Shown here piece by piece: positions 37,660 to 47,770 of a stretch of DNA of 64,000 nucleotides. Both the position numbers and the translations under genes were made by a program. The notes under the pieces were generated by a model that was not told where the DNA came from, did no database searches, and saw nothing but the letters and a program-made list of their open reading frames with translations. The stretch comes from Vibrio maritimus. GTDB taxonomy: Bacteria; Pseudomonadota; Gammaproteobacteria; Enterobacterales; Vibrionaceae. Within the stretch, counting starts at the first letter, position 1. Each line of letters starts with the position of its first letter. The stretch covers positions 247,173 to 311,172 of the forward strand of contig BBMT01000007.1 in the NCBI GenBank assembly GCA_000755425.1, read 5' to 3'.

Positions 37660-39527
37660 TTAGAACCCATTCATAAACTTGAGTTTAGCGACGTCTTGCA
37701 GTTCGCTGATGATCTTGAAGGCTTCTTTAAGGTGTTTTCGTTCAAAACTGCTGAATTCATCCGGACGTATATTGTTGTCAGGAGAATCACCACGCAGCTG
37801 AGAATTGAGTTGATGTCTAAAACGCACCTGCATAAGAAAGCGGTAGGCGCCAATGATGTTATCGCAGCTGTTTTGAGACAAGGTGCCTTGCTCGACGGCA
37901 TATCGAAAACGCTCTTCCGTTCCTGTTAAAGAGCCTCCAGCTGATAGGCTGTATATGCGAGCGAGGTCGATAATCAGGTTCAAGGCAAACTTTTTGATAT
38001 TGAGTGACTTGGTGTTGTCTCCACTTTTCTCAAGAACCAGACTGTTGAAAATGCCAAGTGGTGGTGAGGTTTCGATGGCATCGCGTGTGAGTGCTGGGAT
38101 AAAGCGAGGATTTGCATGAATGGTTTCGTGCAGGTGGTTTTGAAGCGTATCGACAAGCTCCGCGTTTCCGTAGACGCAGCGTATCTCCATAAAAACACTG
38201 ATACTGAGCAGTTTGTTGTACTCAGGACTCGCTACCCATTTTGTGTAGTAGTCCTTCCAGCGACCGACATTCTGATTCCATTTGCCTGTCGCAGCCATGT
38301 ATTTACCAGTGCATAAAGGGTAGCCCACAGCCGCTAATCCATTACAAACACGCATCGCAAAGTAGGCGAAGTAGAATCGGTCATCCTCTGTGGCATCTTC
38401 CGCGAGAACTAAAGCATTATCTTGATCCGATAGCATGTGCACTTCGTTCCTTGCATGTGAACCGGCCACCATCCATGCATAATCACAAGGCGGTGGACCG
38501 AGCACTTCTTCGGTTAGTTGGATGATTCGTCTATTGAACGCATCCATGATCATCGACATCACTTGGCCATGAATCTCGGCACTCACGCCACTCTCGACTA
38601 AGGCTTGGAAAATGGTTTCCTTTTCATCTCGAAGATTCGAGAGATCACTTATCGAGTTCGCATACTTGATCTTTTCAATCAAAAATAGCGACTGAGTTCG
38701 ATGGTTATGAACTAAGTGAGTGGTGGTCAATAAGCCTTTACTTCGTGATTGGCGATGACAGGTAGGCAACGAATGTTGTATTGCAGCATCAGTGAAATCG
38801 CTTGAATCACCTTGTCTTCGCTGTTTATCAAGATGGGGTTGCGCGTCATGACTTCATGAATGGGACGCTGGGTATCCACTCCTTGAGCAACAACATGTTG
38901 TGTCATATCTCGGTCGGTAACTAAGCCGACGATTTCGCGCCCTTTTAGTACGACGGCGCATGAACTGCGGCGCTTGCCACACATGGCTTTGGCAACGTCC
39001 ATGATGGAGTCGTAGTAGTCAGAGACAGTAATATTTTCGCTGGCAACCTCACCAACAGTGCGAAAGAACAGGCTTTTCTCTTCTTTATTGACGATAGAGC
39101 GTATTGCGGAGTGCAAACGCGTTTTTGCGGTAGCGGCAAAGTAATCTTTGAATTCGGGATGCATCTCGCACGTTTCTTGGATGTTTGCGTGGGGGATTAA
39201 GTAAAGTAGTGAGTCTTCAATCGCCTCTGCGCGGTAGCCATCTTCTGCTTCTTTAAGGGGTTCTAGAAAAGTAAACCCAAACTGATCTTCTTCTCCAAGA
39301 CGAGCGCGTAGTTTATTGATTTGAGTACGCTGTTCGATTGCACCTTTTCGAATCACATAAAGGTAGCGCTTCTCACACATCGAGTAGAACTCGATACACT
39401 CTCCCTTGGCGAGATACTTTACCGTTACGGAGCTTGCCAATGATTCGACGACCTGTTTTGGCAGAAGATCGAAGGGATCAAGATGAATCAAGAAGTCGAA
39501 AATATTAATTGAAGCTGAAGTACCCAT
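37660..39527 (-). CDS. cNMP-binding/CBS/DUF294 nucleotidyltransferase-like protein (frameshifted as given)
   Basis: A 622-residue protein after one A is restored near 38736 (NHEVKGLLTTTHL). Domains in order: cyclic-nucleotide-binding-like (about 20-135), two CBS domains (about 165-285; VGLVTDRDMTQHVV, YNIRCLPVIAN), a DUF294 nucleotidyltransferase domain with GSHARNEVHMLSDQDNALVL (near 370) and a DUF294 C-terminal domain. GAGAGG precedes ATG 39527. It is cotranscribed with the exonuclease and has a KdgR-like box directly upstream, so it may belong to the uronate regulon and tune symporter activity. Confidence 0.85.
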
Positions 39528-39539
39528 GCAAACCTCTCA

Positions 39540-39558
39540 AATGAAATGGCGTTTCAAT
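39540..39558. promoter_or_regulatory. KdgR-type operator upstream of the DUF294 gene
   Basis: AATGAAATGGCGTTTCAAT is a near-perfect 7-5-7 inverted repeat (one mismatch between AATGAAA and TTTCAAT). It ends 13 bases upstream of the minus-strand ATG at 39527, overlapping the ribosome-binding/promoter zone. Confidence 0.55.
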
Positions 39559-39573
39559 AAATTGTTTGATGAC

Positions 39574-39602
39574 AAAAAAAGCAGCACGAATGCTGCTTTT
39601 TT
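39574..39602. terminator. Terminator of kdgR
   Basis: AAAAAAGCAGCA / TGCTGCTTTTTT stem with a CGAA tetraloop; ends the minus-strand kdgR transcript and has U-tracts in both directions. Confidence 0.85.
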
Positions 39603-39613
39603 CTCTATTACCT

Positions 39614-40395
39614 TTAGGCAGGGTAATTATGGTAGCCCAAGTGCTCCGAAACATTACGACCTGCCGTGTGAAGCAGAGCGATGTACTCTTCTTTGCGGCT
39701 CTCTTCGAATCGAATGGTAGGGAACGAGACAGAGATGGCAGCGATAGGTGCGCCAAAACGGTCGTAAACGGGTACTGCGATACAGCGCAAACCGGGCTCT
39801 TGTTCTTCGTTGTCTTCACCAAAGTGTTGCTCGCGAACAAGGTTTAATTCATCAAGTAGTTGCTCTACGTTTTCATGCGTGCGCTCTGTGTGCTTTTTAA
39901 ACTCGACATCAGCCAGTAGATCTCGCACCTCTTGCTCTTCCATATGAGACATCAACACCTTACCAATCGCTGTGCTGTAGAGCGGGTTGCGACGACCGAT
40001 GCGCGAATGCATGCGTAGGTGGTAACTGGAGTCTATCTTGTGCAGATAAATGATAGAGTCTTCGTCAATGGAACCTAGATGAACCGTTTCATTGATGATC
40101 TTCGAGATTTTCGCCATTTCCGTGTTAGCGAGATCAACCAAGTCGACATGCTCGAGAGCTTTTGAGCCCAGCTCAAACAGTTTAAGAGTCAGTGCGTATT
40201 TATCGGCTTCGCTTCCTGCTCAACAAACCCAAGTGTCTTCATGGTTTGTAGAAAGCGATAGGTTGTCGCCTTTGACATCATCAGGCGTTGAGATAGTTCG
40301 GATACACCAATCTCTTTCTGGTCAGCCAGTGCTGAGAGAATGTTAAATACTTTTAATACTGACGATACAGCTTCCGGTTGAGTTGATTTTTCCAT
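39614..40395 (-). CDS. kdgR: IclR family regulator KdgR (frameshifted as given)
   Basis: IclR-family repressor of pectin/uronate genes. The N-terminal winged helix includes SVLKVFNILSAL and LSQRLMMSKATTYRFLQTMK; the frame breaks near 40210 (GCGAAGCC, one G short). Restoring it joins FVEQEAEADKYALTLKLFEL to the effector domain, which contains ETVHLGSIDEDSIIYLHKID, GRRNPLYSTAIGKVLMSH and GEDNEEQEPGLRCIAVPV, very close to E. coli KdgR. From ATG 40395 the healed protein has 260 residues. It is divergent from kduD, and KdgR-type boxes lie before both. Confidence 0.88.
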
Positions 40396-40458
40396 TTCAC
40401 GCTCTAAGTCATTGTCGATAGCACGAGTATACCTGACATGTTCGAGTGAGTCAGTAGT

Positions 40459-40477
40459 TTCGAAAAGCCATTTCATT
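40459..40477. promoter_or_regulatory. KdgR-like operator upstream of kdgR
   Basis: On the minus strand AATGAAATGGCTTTTCGAA, matching AATGAAATGGC of the 39540 site but with a degenerate right arm. It lies 64 bases upstream of the kdgR start, consistent with autoregulation. Confidence 0.5.
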
Positions 40478-40532
40478 TATTTAAAACCAATATGTGAGAC
40501 TTTCATCACATTCGAAGTGACGAAATTAAAAA

Positions 40533-40551
40533 ATTAAAACGCAATTTCAAA
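40533..40551. promoter_or_regulatory. KdgR-like operator upstream of kduD
   Basis: ATTAAAACGCAATTTCAAA; on the minus strand TTTGAAATTGCGTTTTAAT, the same layout as the site at 56621. It is 100 bases before the kduD ATG, in the kdgR-kduD divergent promoter region. Confidence 0.45.
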
Positions 40552-40650
40552 AATAACTTTTAGTCGTATCATTTTTTGTGTAATGTTAGTTTCAACAGAG
40601 TGAACACCCCCTATTATGTTCACCACACATTCACTACAAAGGAACAGACT

Positions 40651-41412
40651 ATGATTCTTGATTCGTTTAGCCTTGAAGGCAAGGTAGCAGTGGTAACTGG
40701 TTGTGATACAGGTCTTGGTCAGGGAATGGCGCTTGGGCTTGCAAAAGCAGGTTGTGACATCGTTGGCGTAAACATTGTTGAACCGTCAGAGACGATTGCG
40801 ATGATCGCGGAGACAGGTCGTAAGTTTATTGATATTCGCGCTAACTTAATGAAGCTAGACGACATTCCAGGCATTGTTGACCGTGCGGTTACTGAGTTAG
40901 GTCGTATCGATATCTTGGTAAACAATGCTGGCATCATCCGTCGTAACGACGCTATTGACTTCTCTGAGCAAGATTGGGATGACGTGATGAATATCAACAT
41001 CAAGTCGGTGTTCTTTATGTCACAAGCGGTTGCGAAACAGTTTATTGCTCAAGGCGAAGGCGGCAAAATCATCAACGTTGCTTCAATGCTGTCATTCCAA
41101 GGTGGTATTCGCGTACCGTCTTACACCGCTTCAAAGAGTGGTGTGATGGGTGTGACTCGCTTGATGGCTAACGAATGGGCAAAAGAGGGCATTAATGTGA
41201 ATGCAATTGCTCCGGGTTACATGGCGACAAACAACACAGCAGCGCTTCGCGCCGATGAGCAGCGTAACGCTGAAATTCTAGAGCGTATTCCAGCAGAGCG
41301 TTGGGGCACACCAGACGACTTAGCTGGTCCATGTGTATTCTTGGCATCGAAAGCATCTGATTATATCAATGGCTACACTATTGCCGTTGATGGTGGTTGG
41401 TTGTCACGCTAA
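40651..41412 (+). CDS. kduD: 2-dehydro-3-deoxy-D-gluconate 5-dehydrogenase
   Basis: A 253-residue short-chain dehydrogenase: TGCDTGLGQGMALG (cofactor loop, residues 17-30), NNAGIIRR, catalytic Ser in NVASMLSFQGG and YxxxK in YTASKSGVMG (near 160). The sequence LEGKVAVVTGCDTGLGQGMA is characteristic of KduD. It reduces 2,5-diketo-3-deoxygluconate to KDG, using NAD(P)H. ATG 40651 follows AAGGAACA; the frame stays open to 40576 without a better start. First gene of a plus-strand run with ygjV-like, kdgF and a DhuI-like isomerase. Confidence 0.92.
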   Translation: MILDSFSLEGKVAVVTGCDTGLGQGMALGLAKAGCDIVGVNIVEPSETIAMIAETGRKFIDIRANLMKLDDIPGIVDRAVTELGRIDILVNNAGIIRRNDAIDFSEQDWDDVMNINIKSVFFMSQAVAKQFIAQGEGGKIINVASMLSFQGGIRVPSYTASKSGVMGVTRLMANEWAKEGINVNAIAPGYMATNNTAALRADEQRNAEILERIPAERWGTPDDLAGPCVFLASKASDYINGYTIAVDGGWLSR

Positions 41413-41427
41413 TAGGCTCGAGAGAGA

Positions 41428-41947
41428 ATGATTGATCTATTTTCTGTCGGACAGGCATTAGGTTTTTTGAGTTTTGGTTTAGGCATCTACACCTTTTACC
41501 AAAAAATGACAGGCAGCTCAAAATATTGATGTTCGTCTTTAATATCAATCATCTTCTCCACTACTTACTACTAGGTTCAACCCTCTCTGCCGTGGCTGCC
41601 GGATTATCGGCAGCCAGAACCTTGGCATCAATACATACACGTTCCAAACTTGTAGCAGCCGTTTTTATTGTTGTTGCAGGTGGTTTTGGGTATTGGATCG
41701 CTGATGGTGTCGGGCAGTTATGTCCATCATTGGCACAATGATCGGGACATTCTCAATGTTTGTTCTCAGCGGTGTGGCAATGCGCGTTGGTTTTCTGGTT
41801 GGGGCGACATGTTGGTTAATCAACAACATTTTGGTTGGCTCAATTGGAGGCACCTTACTGGAAGCAACGCTGATAGTGACGAACCTAGTTACTATTTATC
41901 GATTACGCAAATCAACAGATTTGGTATCCAACGAATCACAAACATAA
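41428..41947 (+). CDS. YgjV family inner-membrane protein (two frameshifts as given)
   Basis: From ATG 41428 (GAGAGAG upstream) reads MIDLFSVGQALGFLSFGLGI; the frame breaks in the six-A run at 41501-41506 and again near 41717. With one base added at each, the protein is 173 residues with about six helices: LKILMFVFNINHLLHYLLLG, GLSAARTLASIHTRSKL, GTMIGTFSMFVLSGVAMRVG and GATCWLINNILVGSIGGTL. This is the YgjV family, found with uronate genes in E. coli (uxaA/C region). Function unknown; its seat in the kdu operon suggests sugar-acid transport or sensing. Confidence 0.75.
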
Positions 41948-41960
41948 TAGGTTTTTACAC

Positions 41961-42281
41961 ATGTTCGTATTCAACAAAGATGTTCAATTAGAAGACTTAG
42001 GTGAAGGGGTGAGCCGTAAGGTGCTTGCACACAACGACAACATGATGTCGGTAGAAGTTCATTTTGAGAAAGGAGCGGTTGGCGCGATGCACTCGCACCC
42101 GCATGAGCAGCTTACTTACGTACTGTCTGGCGCTTTTGAGTTCACAATTGGCGATGAAAAGCACATCGTTAAGGCCGGTGACACCATGTATAAGCAGCCA
42201 GATATTGAACACGGTTGTGTGTGTGTCGAGGCCGGTACGCTTATCGATACGTTCACACCAATGCGCAAAGATTTTGTTTAA
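41961..42281 (+). CDS. kdgF: KdgF, cupin that linearises unsaturated uronates
   Basis: A 106-residue single-domain cupin. Motif 1 HSHPHEQLTYVLSGAFEF (residues 48-65) supplies two His and a Gln metal ligand, motif 2 KAGDTMYKQPDIEHGC supplies the third His. KdgF converts 4,5-unsaturated monouronates from alginate or pectin to linear ketonised sugars, the step between lyase and isomerase. Its length and place downstream of kduD fit. The ATG lies 13 bases after the YgjV stop, suggesting cotranscription. Confidence 0.9.
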   Translation: MFVFNKDVQLEDLGEGVSRKVLAHNDNMMSVEVHFEKGAVGAMHSHPHEQLTYVLSGAFEFTIGDEKHIVKAGDTMYKQPDIEHGCVCVEAGTLIDTFTPMRKDFV

Positions 42282-42320
42282 GACTAAATTATTGACGAGC
42301 CTTTTCGTCGGGGAACTATT

Positions 42321-42955
42321 ATGAAAATTGCACTAATGATGGAAAACAGCCAAGCACCAAAAAATGCGATGGTTGCTTCTGAGCTAAACCTTGTGGCTGG
42401 TAATTTAGGTCACGATGTATTCAATGTCGGCATGACAGATGAAAACGACCACCACCTAACTTACATTCACCTTGGCATCATGGCGAGCATCCTACTGAAC
42501 TCAAAAGCAGTAGACTTCATCGTTACGGGCTGTGGCACAGGCCAAGGCGCGCTGATGGCAAGCAACCTTCACCCTGGTGTGGTATGCGGTTACTGCTAGA
42601 GCCATCTGATGCTTTCCTCTTCAACCAAATCAATAATGGCAATGCGATTTCATTGGCCTTTGCGAAAGGCTTTGGTTGGGCTGGTGAGCTGAACGTTCGT
42701 TACATCTTCGAAAAAGCCTTTACTGGTGCTCGTGGTGAAGGTTACCCAATTGAGCGTGCAGAACCTCAGCAGCGTAACGCGGCGATCCTTAGCGAAGTGA
42801 AAGCTGCTGTTTGTAAAGACGTTGTCGCGTCTCTAAAGGCGATTGACCAAGAGCTAGTAAAGCAAGCGGTAGGCAGTGCGCAGTTCCAAGAATGTTTCTT
42901 TGCCAATTGCCAAGATACTGAGATTGCAGAATACGTTCGCACTTTGATTGACTAA
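42321..42955 (+). CDS. RpiB-type sugar isomerase, likely 4-deoxy-hexosulose-uronate isomerase (DhuI-like; frameshifted as given)
   Basis: A 211-residue RpiB/LacAB-family protein after one base is restored near 42596 (VVCGYC then LEPSDAFLFNQINNGN). It has DFIVTGCGTGQGALMASN, the RpiB phosphate/anion loop, and a C-terminal extension longer than RpiB. RpiB-family DhuI enzymes isomerise the deoxy-hexosulose uronate (DKI) to DKII, replacing KduI; no kduI is present here, and kduD and kdgF are immediate neighbours. The exact substrate is inferred from context. A good terminator follows at 42987. Confidence 0.8.
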
Positions 42956-42986
42956 TTTGTTTTGATGTCGATATCGGGATTTCTCC

Positions 42987-43013
42987 AGCCAGTGTAATCA
43001 CTGGCTTTTTTTG
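42987..43013 (+). terminator. Terminator of the kduD operon
   Basis: AGCCAGTG / CACTGGCT stem with TAAT loop and a run of seven Ts. Confidence 0.9.
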
Positions 43014-43150
43014 TTTAGTAATGAACTGATTTTATTGTCAGTTTCTCATCATTTCACTAGTAATCCTCACTCACTCTCAAAAGCAACATCTCATATTGAA
43101 CCACAAAATTGTATTCTTAAAGTTGCATATTAAGTTTACTTTGGAATGGT

Positions 43151-44179
43151 ATGTGCAACATGAACAGTGAGTATTTTAATAGCGTTAATCGCTATCGATA
43201 TTTTTACAATATCCGACCAGGAGAGACATTAAGCAAGGTCATCCTCAAAATCTATCATCACCGTTTTGGCAGTGATGGTTATCGTCAGGCGCTTGATCAA
43301 ATCCTCACCGACAACCCAGAAATCCAACACCCTGATAAAGTTCGCATTGGCCAAGCGATTTCACTCCGCCCTCTCAATAGCAAACCTGCCTCCATCTCTC
43401 CTGTCGCAAGTCAATTCGCCCCAAATCCGGCCGTTTCAAAGGAAGATAAAGTCCAGTTTGAGCGAACCATGAAGCAAATGCCTCAACAGCAGCAAGATAT
43501 GTTTTGGGCTCTGTCGTGGTTAGAGGATGCCTGGGGGCCGGCGAGTGCGGGAGCAGGGGTGACGTTTGCATCTATGGGGATACTGCTTGGTGATAGTTCA
43601 AAGGGCAACATCAAAAAACTGGCTGAGATTGAGGAGGTGTATAAGAAATATAAATCAGGAGTGCTGACAAGGGGGCAATATGACTACAGGCGAAAGAAAG
43701 TGCTCGATACAGTGGCGAAAAACTTAGGCCCGGTTGAAAAGCTTCTGTTTAAAGGGAAGAAAGCACAAGAGTCGATGCGTATTTCCCGCAAAGGAGGTGT
43801 TCCAGCAACTGCGGCGCTGAGAAGTAATACGTTGCGTCTTGAGAAACTTTCGAAGGTCGCTTCGAAAGGTGGTTCTGTGTTGACCGTTGTTAACCTGGGG
43901 GTGGCTTGTCATCAAATAGCCAACTCAGCTAGTGAGGCGAAAAAGAATGAAATTTTGGTTGAGACGGCAACTAGTACAGCAGTGGGAATATTTGGAGGTG
44001 TTGCCATATCTGTAATCGTATTCGCAACGCCTGTTGGTTGGTTTGGTTCATTAGTCTTGGCTGCTGGAACAGCGATAGTTAGTAATCGAATGAGCGATAT
44101 TGGTGTTGGTCTTTACAAAAGTCGTTACTCTGACATCTCACTAGTAAACGAGCTAGGGGTAGGTAAAGTATGCAACTAA
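43151..44179 (+). CDS. LysM-domain protein with C-terminal hydrophobic hairpin (possible toxin)
   Basis: A 342-residue protein. Residues 18-72 are a LysM module (FYNIRPGETLSKVILKIY ... HPDKVRIGQAISL), followed by a proline/serine linker and a charged helical region. Residues 270-315 hold two hydrophobic stretches (GIFGGVAISVIVFATPVGWF and GSLVLAAGTAIVS), a pore-former-like helical hairpin. No signal peptide is evident. The next gene overlaps by ten bases and encodes a small membrane protein, a layout typical of membrane-targeting effectors and immunity proteins. That function is inference; I recognise no exact family. Confidence 0.65.
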   Translation: MCNMNSEYFNSVNRYRYFYNIRPGETLSKVILKIYHHRFGSDGYRQALDQILTDNPEIQHPDKVRIGQAISLRPLNSKPASISPVASQFAPNPAVSKEDKVQFERTMKQMPQQQQDMFWALSWLEDAWGPASAGAGVTFASMGILLGDSSKGNIKKLAEIEEVYKKYKSGVLTRGQYDYRRKKVLDTVAKNLGPVEKLLFKGKKAQESMRISRKGGVPATAALRSNTLRLEKLSKVASKGGSVLTVVNLGVACHQIANSASEAKKNEILVETATSTAVGIFGGVAISVIVFATPVGWFGSLVLAAGTAIVSNRMSDIGVGLYKSRYSDISLVNELGVGKVCN

Positions 44180-44544
44180 TAGATTGGGCGTTTCTTCTGT
44201 TTTTTGTTTTTAGTGGCATCCTATTTATTTGGTTCATTTTGGTTGGCGGACTAATGACCTACTTTACTCCAAAAAGTGTCGTTGAGTTTGCTTTTACCTC
44301 AAAACACTATACTCCTGTTGAACTTTCAGTTGTAAGAGGGTTCCATTTTGTAGCACTAATACATGGTGTTGCGTTGCTGACTGCTGTCACTTTTCCAAAA
44401 TGGGCTACAAAGCGACAGTTAACACAGATACGAACGGTTTGCCCACGCATTTTTATTAATTTAAGCGTGGTCTATATCTACGTATTGTGGAGCTTGATGA
44501 TATTGATCATGATTTGCTGTGCAATCTGGGTGTCGATGGCTTGA
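44170..44544 (+). CDS. Small multi-span membrane protein (possible immunity protein)
   Basis: A 124-residue protein with three to four helices: AFLLFFVFSGILFIWFILVGG near the start, FHFVALIHGVALLTAVTF in the middle and VVYIYVLWSLMILIMICCAI at the end. Its ATG overlaps the last codons of the LysM gene, so the two are coupled. It has no recognisable family. It is a natural candidate to shield the inner membrane from the hydrophobic hairpin of its neighbour. Confidence 0.6.
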   Translation: MQLIDWAFLLFFVFSGILFIWFILVGGLMTYFTPKSVVEFAFTSKHYTPVELSVVRGFHFVALIHGVALLTAVTFPKWATKRQLTQIRTVCPRIFINLSVVYIYVLWSLMILIMICCAIWVSMA

Positions 44545-44559
44545 TTTGAGCAGTTTTAA

Positions 44560-44589
44560 AGATCTAGTGACTCTCTTGTCACTAGATCT
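44560..44589. terminator. Terminator between LysM pair and iucC
   Basis: Perfect 12-bp stem AGATCTAGTGAC / GTCACTAGATCT with a six-base loop; TTTAAAA follows on the minus strand, so it mainly ends iucC. Confidence 0.75.
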
Positions 44590-44604
44590 CATCGCATCTA
44601 ATTG

Positions 44605-46388
44605 CTAGTTGTCTTGTGCTCTTAACCCCACAACCAAAGGATTCGTTATCGGCTCCCCAAGCTCCGGCAGTGGCCTTTGATTACTTTCCCCGTATCCAAT
44701 TTTAAACTTCACTCGGTTAAGACAAACCTTATCGATGTGTTCGCTAAGCAGGTTGAAGGCTTCAAAGCGGGCGTCTAAATGGGGGTGAGCCGCTTGGTAG
44801 CGTTGAATCTCTTTAGCGAGTATGCCGTAGAATTTAGTCTCACTGATCCCTTGGGGTTCGAGTCCATTCTGTTCTGACTCGGTTGCTTCTAACCACGGGG
44901 AAATAAATCGAAGCACGGTGACGAAATGGCCAGTCAGAAGATCATGAACTAGATATTTGGCTGGTAGCGTGTCAGGTTCTGTTTGATGGCATCATCGAGA
45001 GAGTCAAGTTCAGGGAGTTCTTCGTCCACCAACCTTAAGTCGCCATGAAAGTCTTTGATGATACAGCCAACCGGCTGATTGTTTTCAAGAGTCAGTGTCA
45101 CATTTTGCCCGTGTGCAACGAGTCCAACACCATATTGGCACATCAAGTGGTAGAGCGGGATGACGACATGGCGAAACAGTTGAGTTAGCCACTGTTCCTG
45201 CGAAAGACCAGAGGCGTCGATTAACGCCAAGATACATGCGTTTCCTTTGCCATCATCCTGCATTAATGTTGCCATCGACATCGGTCTTTGTTCTGAATTG
45301 ATGACTGACTCTGCACGTTCTCGCCAAATGCAGCCGAGCATTTCATTGTATCGATAGGCGCCTTCGACTTTAGATTGATACGGGTGAGAAACAAAAATTC
45401 CCCCGAGTTCTTGCTGCACCATAAGCCCGCGGGAGTTAAGCAGTGGGTCGTTGCTAGCAATATCTGCTAGCCAAGTCGATATGGCTGCCCCTTGCTGAAT
45501 GTATTTGCCTGGAATACCGCGATAGCAAGAGGTATTGAGTATGGTGACGGCTGTTTTAACATCGAATTTGGTCTCTGGGGATAGGGCGCTGAGCGTGCGT
45601 ATGGACTGTTGGGGTTGCCATAGCGCTTGGGAGCTGCCTAGGTCAATAAGTCGCTCGTCCTCAAAGTAGTCTTGGAACTGAATGCGGATGAAGCGTTGGT
45701 ACTGCCAAGGATGTATGGCAACGATCAGGTAATCTGCTTCGTGACCTTTTGGTAGTTTCGCATGTATGCCGGCATAATCATTTTGCGCCATGGTGGCTTT
45801 GATCAAATCGTCAGCTGCTAGATCGTCACGAAACCCGCTGTGGCAAAGTGAATGGTGCACAGCCACATAACGTAGTTGAAAACCGACACTGGTTTCTGGT
45901 GAGTAGCGTTGTAAATTATCTTCTCCCCAGCCCAATCTACCTTTATTGGCGATCAATTTTGGGTGTGCATCGAGATAACGTTGCCTTTGGGTTTCATCGC
46001 AATTGATGATATCCGACGCGGTGACATGCTCAAGTATTTTGACGCGTTCCACTTCACTGAATAGGGTTTGATTCATTTCCTCAATGAGACCAGAAAGGTC
46101 AATGTCGCTTATTTTTATGGTCGCTTGCAGATCAATTAAAAACTCACTAATTGTTGGGTTATTTGAACTTTCATTGTTTATCGAATTAATAATAGGGTTA
46201 TACATTCCCCAAATACTTTTCTTTGCATCAAACTTCCAGGTGACCTTATTTAAAACAAGCGTTATCCGCGTAATGTCTTTACTCATGGCGACCTCACGGT
46301 CGAACTCAAACATCTCTTCAAAATCAAGTTCGCTAAGTGCTTTGGCGATGAGCTTTTGATTTGCCTGGTACCAGTACTGCTTTGTCAC
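44605..46388 (-). CDS. iucC: Aerobactin synthase IucC (NIS synthetase; frameshifted as given)
   Basis: A 594-residue IucA/IucC-family NIS synthetase after one base is restored near 44966 (LTRLPAKYLVHDLLTGHFV). Blocks include HPKLIANKGRLGWGEDNLQRYSP, HPWQYQRFIRIQF, KTAVTILNTSCYRGIPGKY, LMCQYGVGLVAHGQNVTLTL and KDFHGDLRLVDEELPELD, the ATP/citrate site and C-terminal domain of IucC. It adds the second N-acetyl-N-hydroxylysine to citrate to finish aerobactin. It is divergent from the rest of the aerobactin genes, sharing a Fur-boxed promoter region, whereas classical loci have iucC inside iucABCD. Confidence 0.88.
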
Positions 46389-46496
46389 GATTTGTCCCTT
46401 TTTGTCATTATCTAATTGATAAACATGTAGATATGGATGTGATTCGATTATGTAAATAATCTATTGACAAATTGATATGAGATCAACAATCATAAC

Positions 46497-46515
46497 GATA
46501 ATTATTATCATTTTC
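46497..46515. promoter_or_regulatory. Fur box in the divergent aerobactin promoter
   Basis: GATAATTATTATCATTTTC matches 16 of 19 positions of the classical Fur consensus GATAATGATAATCATTATC. It lies 109 bases upstream of iucC and just before the MFS/iutA/iucA unit, so Fur-iron should repress both directions. Confidence 0.85.
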
Positions 46516-46520
46516 ATAAA

Positions 46521-47770
46521 ATGTGTTGTGTAGTTGTTGCTATGTGGATGCGTGGTGCCTTGCTTGCAGTAGGCTAAATCAAACATTGTTATTTAGTTTA
46601 TTGCCAGTGTTAGTGGCAGTACTCAGTATTGAAGACTCTGGAAATTCATGGTCTTTGATAATAGTTTTTCTGAATTTAAATATGCTGAGTTTCTTTATAG
46701 GCTCGGCGTTTTGGCCAGGAAAAATTATTCGTCTTGGTTACTTTTCTAGCGCAAAAATAACGATATTAGGCTACTTTCTATCGAATGCTTTGTTTGTGGT
46801 TTTGCTTTTAGGTGCTACCAAAAGCGTCCAGTTCAATATTGAGTTTCTCGTATTGATCGGTGTGTCTCGTTTATTTATGGGCTTCTTTTCAAGTGCGTTC
46901 ATGCCGATTGCTCAAGGGAGTATCTATGCACAAACATCATGTGAACAAAGACAGTACAAGAAGCTATCCAAAATAAGTGGGACTTTGACACTCGGACGAC
47001 TGGCAGGACCGGGGCTGGTTCTATTGCCAGTTGATTGGCTTTGGGTATTGGCGATTCCTTTTGTGCCGATGTTTTGGAGCTTTTTTAAGCGCCCATCTAT
47101 CTCTTTTTCTGGCCAAGAAGCAGAGCTATCTACAGCACCGAACATCAAGGCTCTGTCGTTATTCTTATTGTCTCCGCCCTCTTTGATCGCGCCGCTTCTC
47201 ATAGCGCTCTCAACCACTGCCTTGGTAGCGAGTTTTCAACTCGCACTAGCTCCCGAAATGACATCACTAATAGGGGATGTCGAGCAGGCGAGTGAGATGC
47301 TCGCTTTTTTGATGCTTGGGTTGTCGATGTTGCTATTCATTCTTCAAGTTTGGGTTATGCCCCGTTTGGCGAAGTGGCTCAAGACTCGCCTTTTCATCAT
47401 TGCCTTCGGCTTAGTGGGCTTCGGTTTACTTGCGCTGATCCCAGACCCCAATTTAACAAACTTTATTCTCGCAGGCTTAGCACTCGCGCTATCGATAGCG
47501 GGATTACCCCCTTGGTACAGCCAAGTCGCGTTTCGACGTGGAGAGCCGAAGCGCAAGGTGTCTGAGACCAGTGGTTTGCTGGCTCAAAGTCATTCATTGG
47601 GACACCTAGTTGGCACTACAAGTGCTGCGCTGTGCCTGAGCGTTGGCATCAATGCTCTTTATGCATCGAGCCTGTTCGCACTCGTTATTTTGAGTCTGAT
47701 GTGGGTCGTAGTATCGACATCTCGCTCGCTTTTAACCACCTCTATATCAGAAAGTAAAGGAACAACATGA
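46521..47770 (+). CDS. MFS transporter, probable aerobactin exporter (frameshifted as given)
   Basis: About 410-416 residues and 11-12 helices. The start reads MWMRGALLAVG (ATG 46542; an in-frame ATG at 46521 is possible) and the frame breaks in the GG at 46572-46573; one more G joins it to LNQTLLFSLLPVLVAVLSIE and the rest. NLNMLSFFIGSAFWPGKII and RLFMGFFSSAFMPIAQGSIY are MFS N-half features. It is the first gene after the Fur box and overlaps iutA by four bases (ATGA), fitting a role in secreting aerobactin, as other MFS proteins do for siderophores. Confidence 0.75.
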
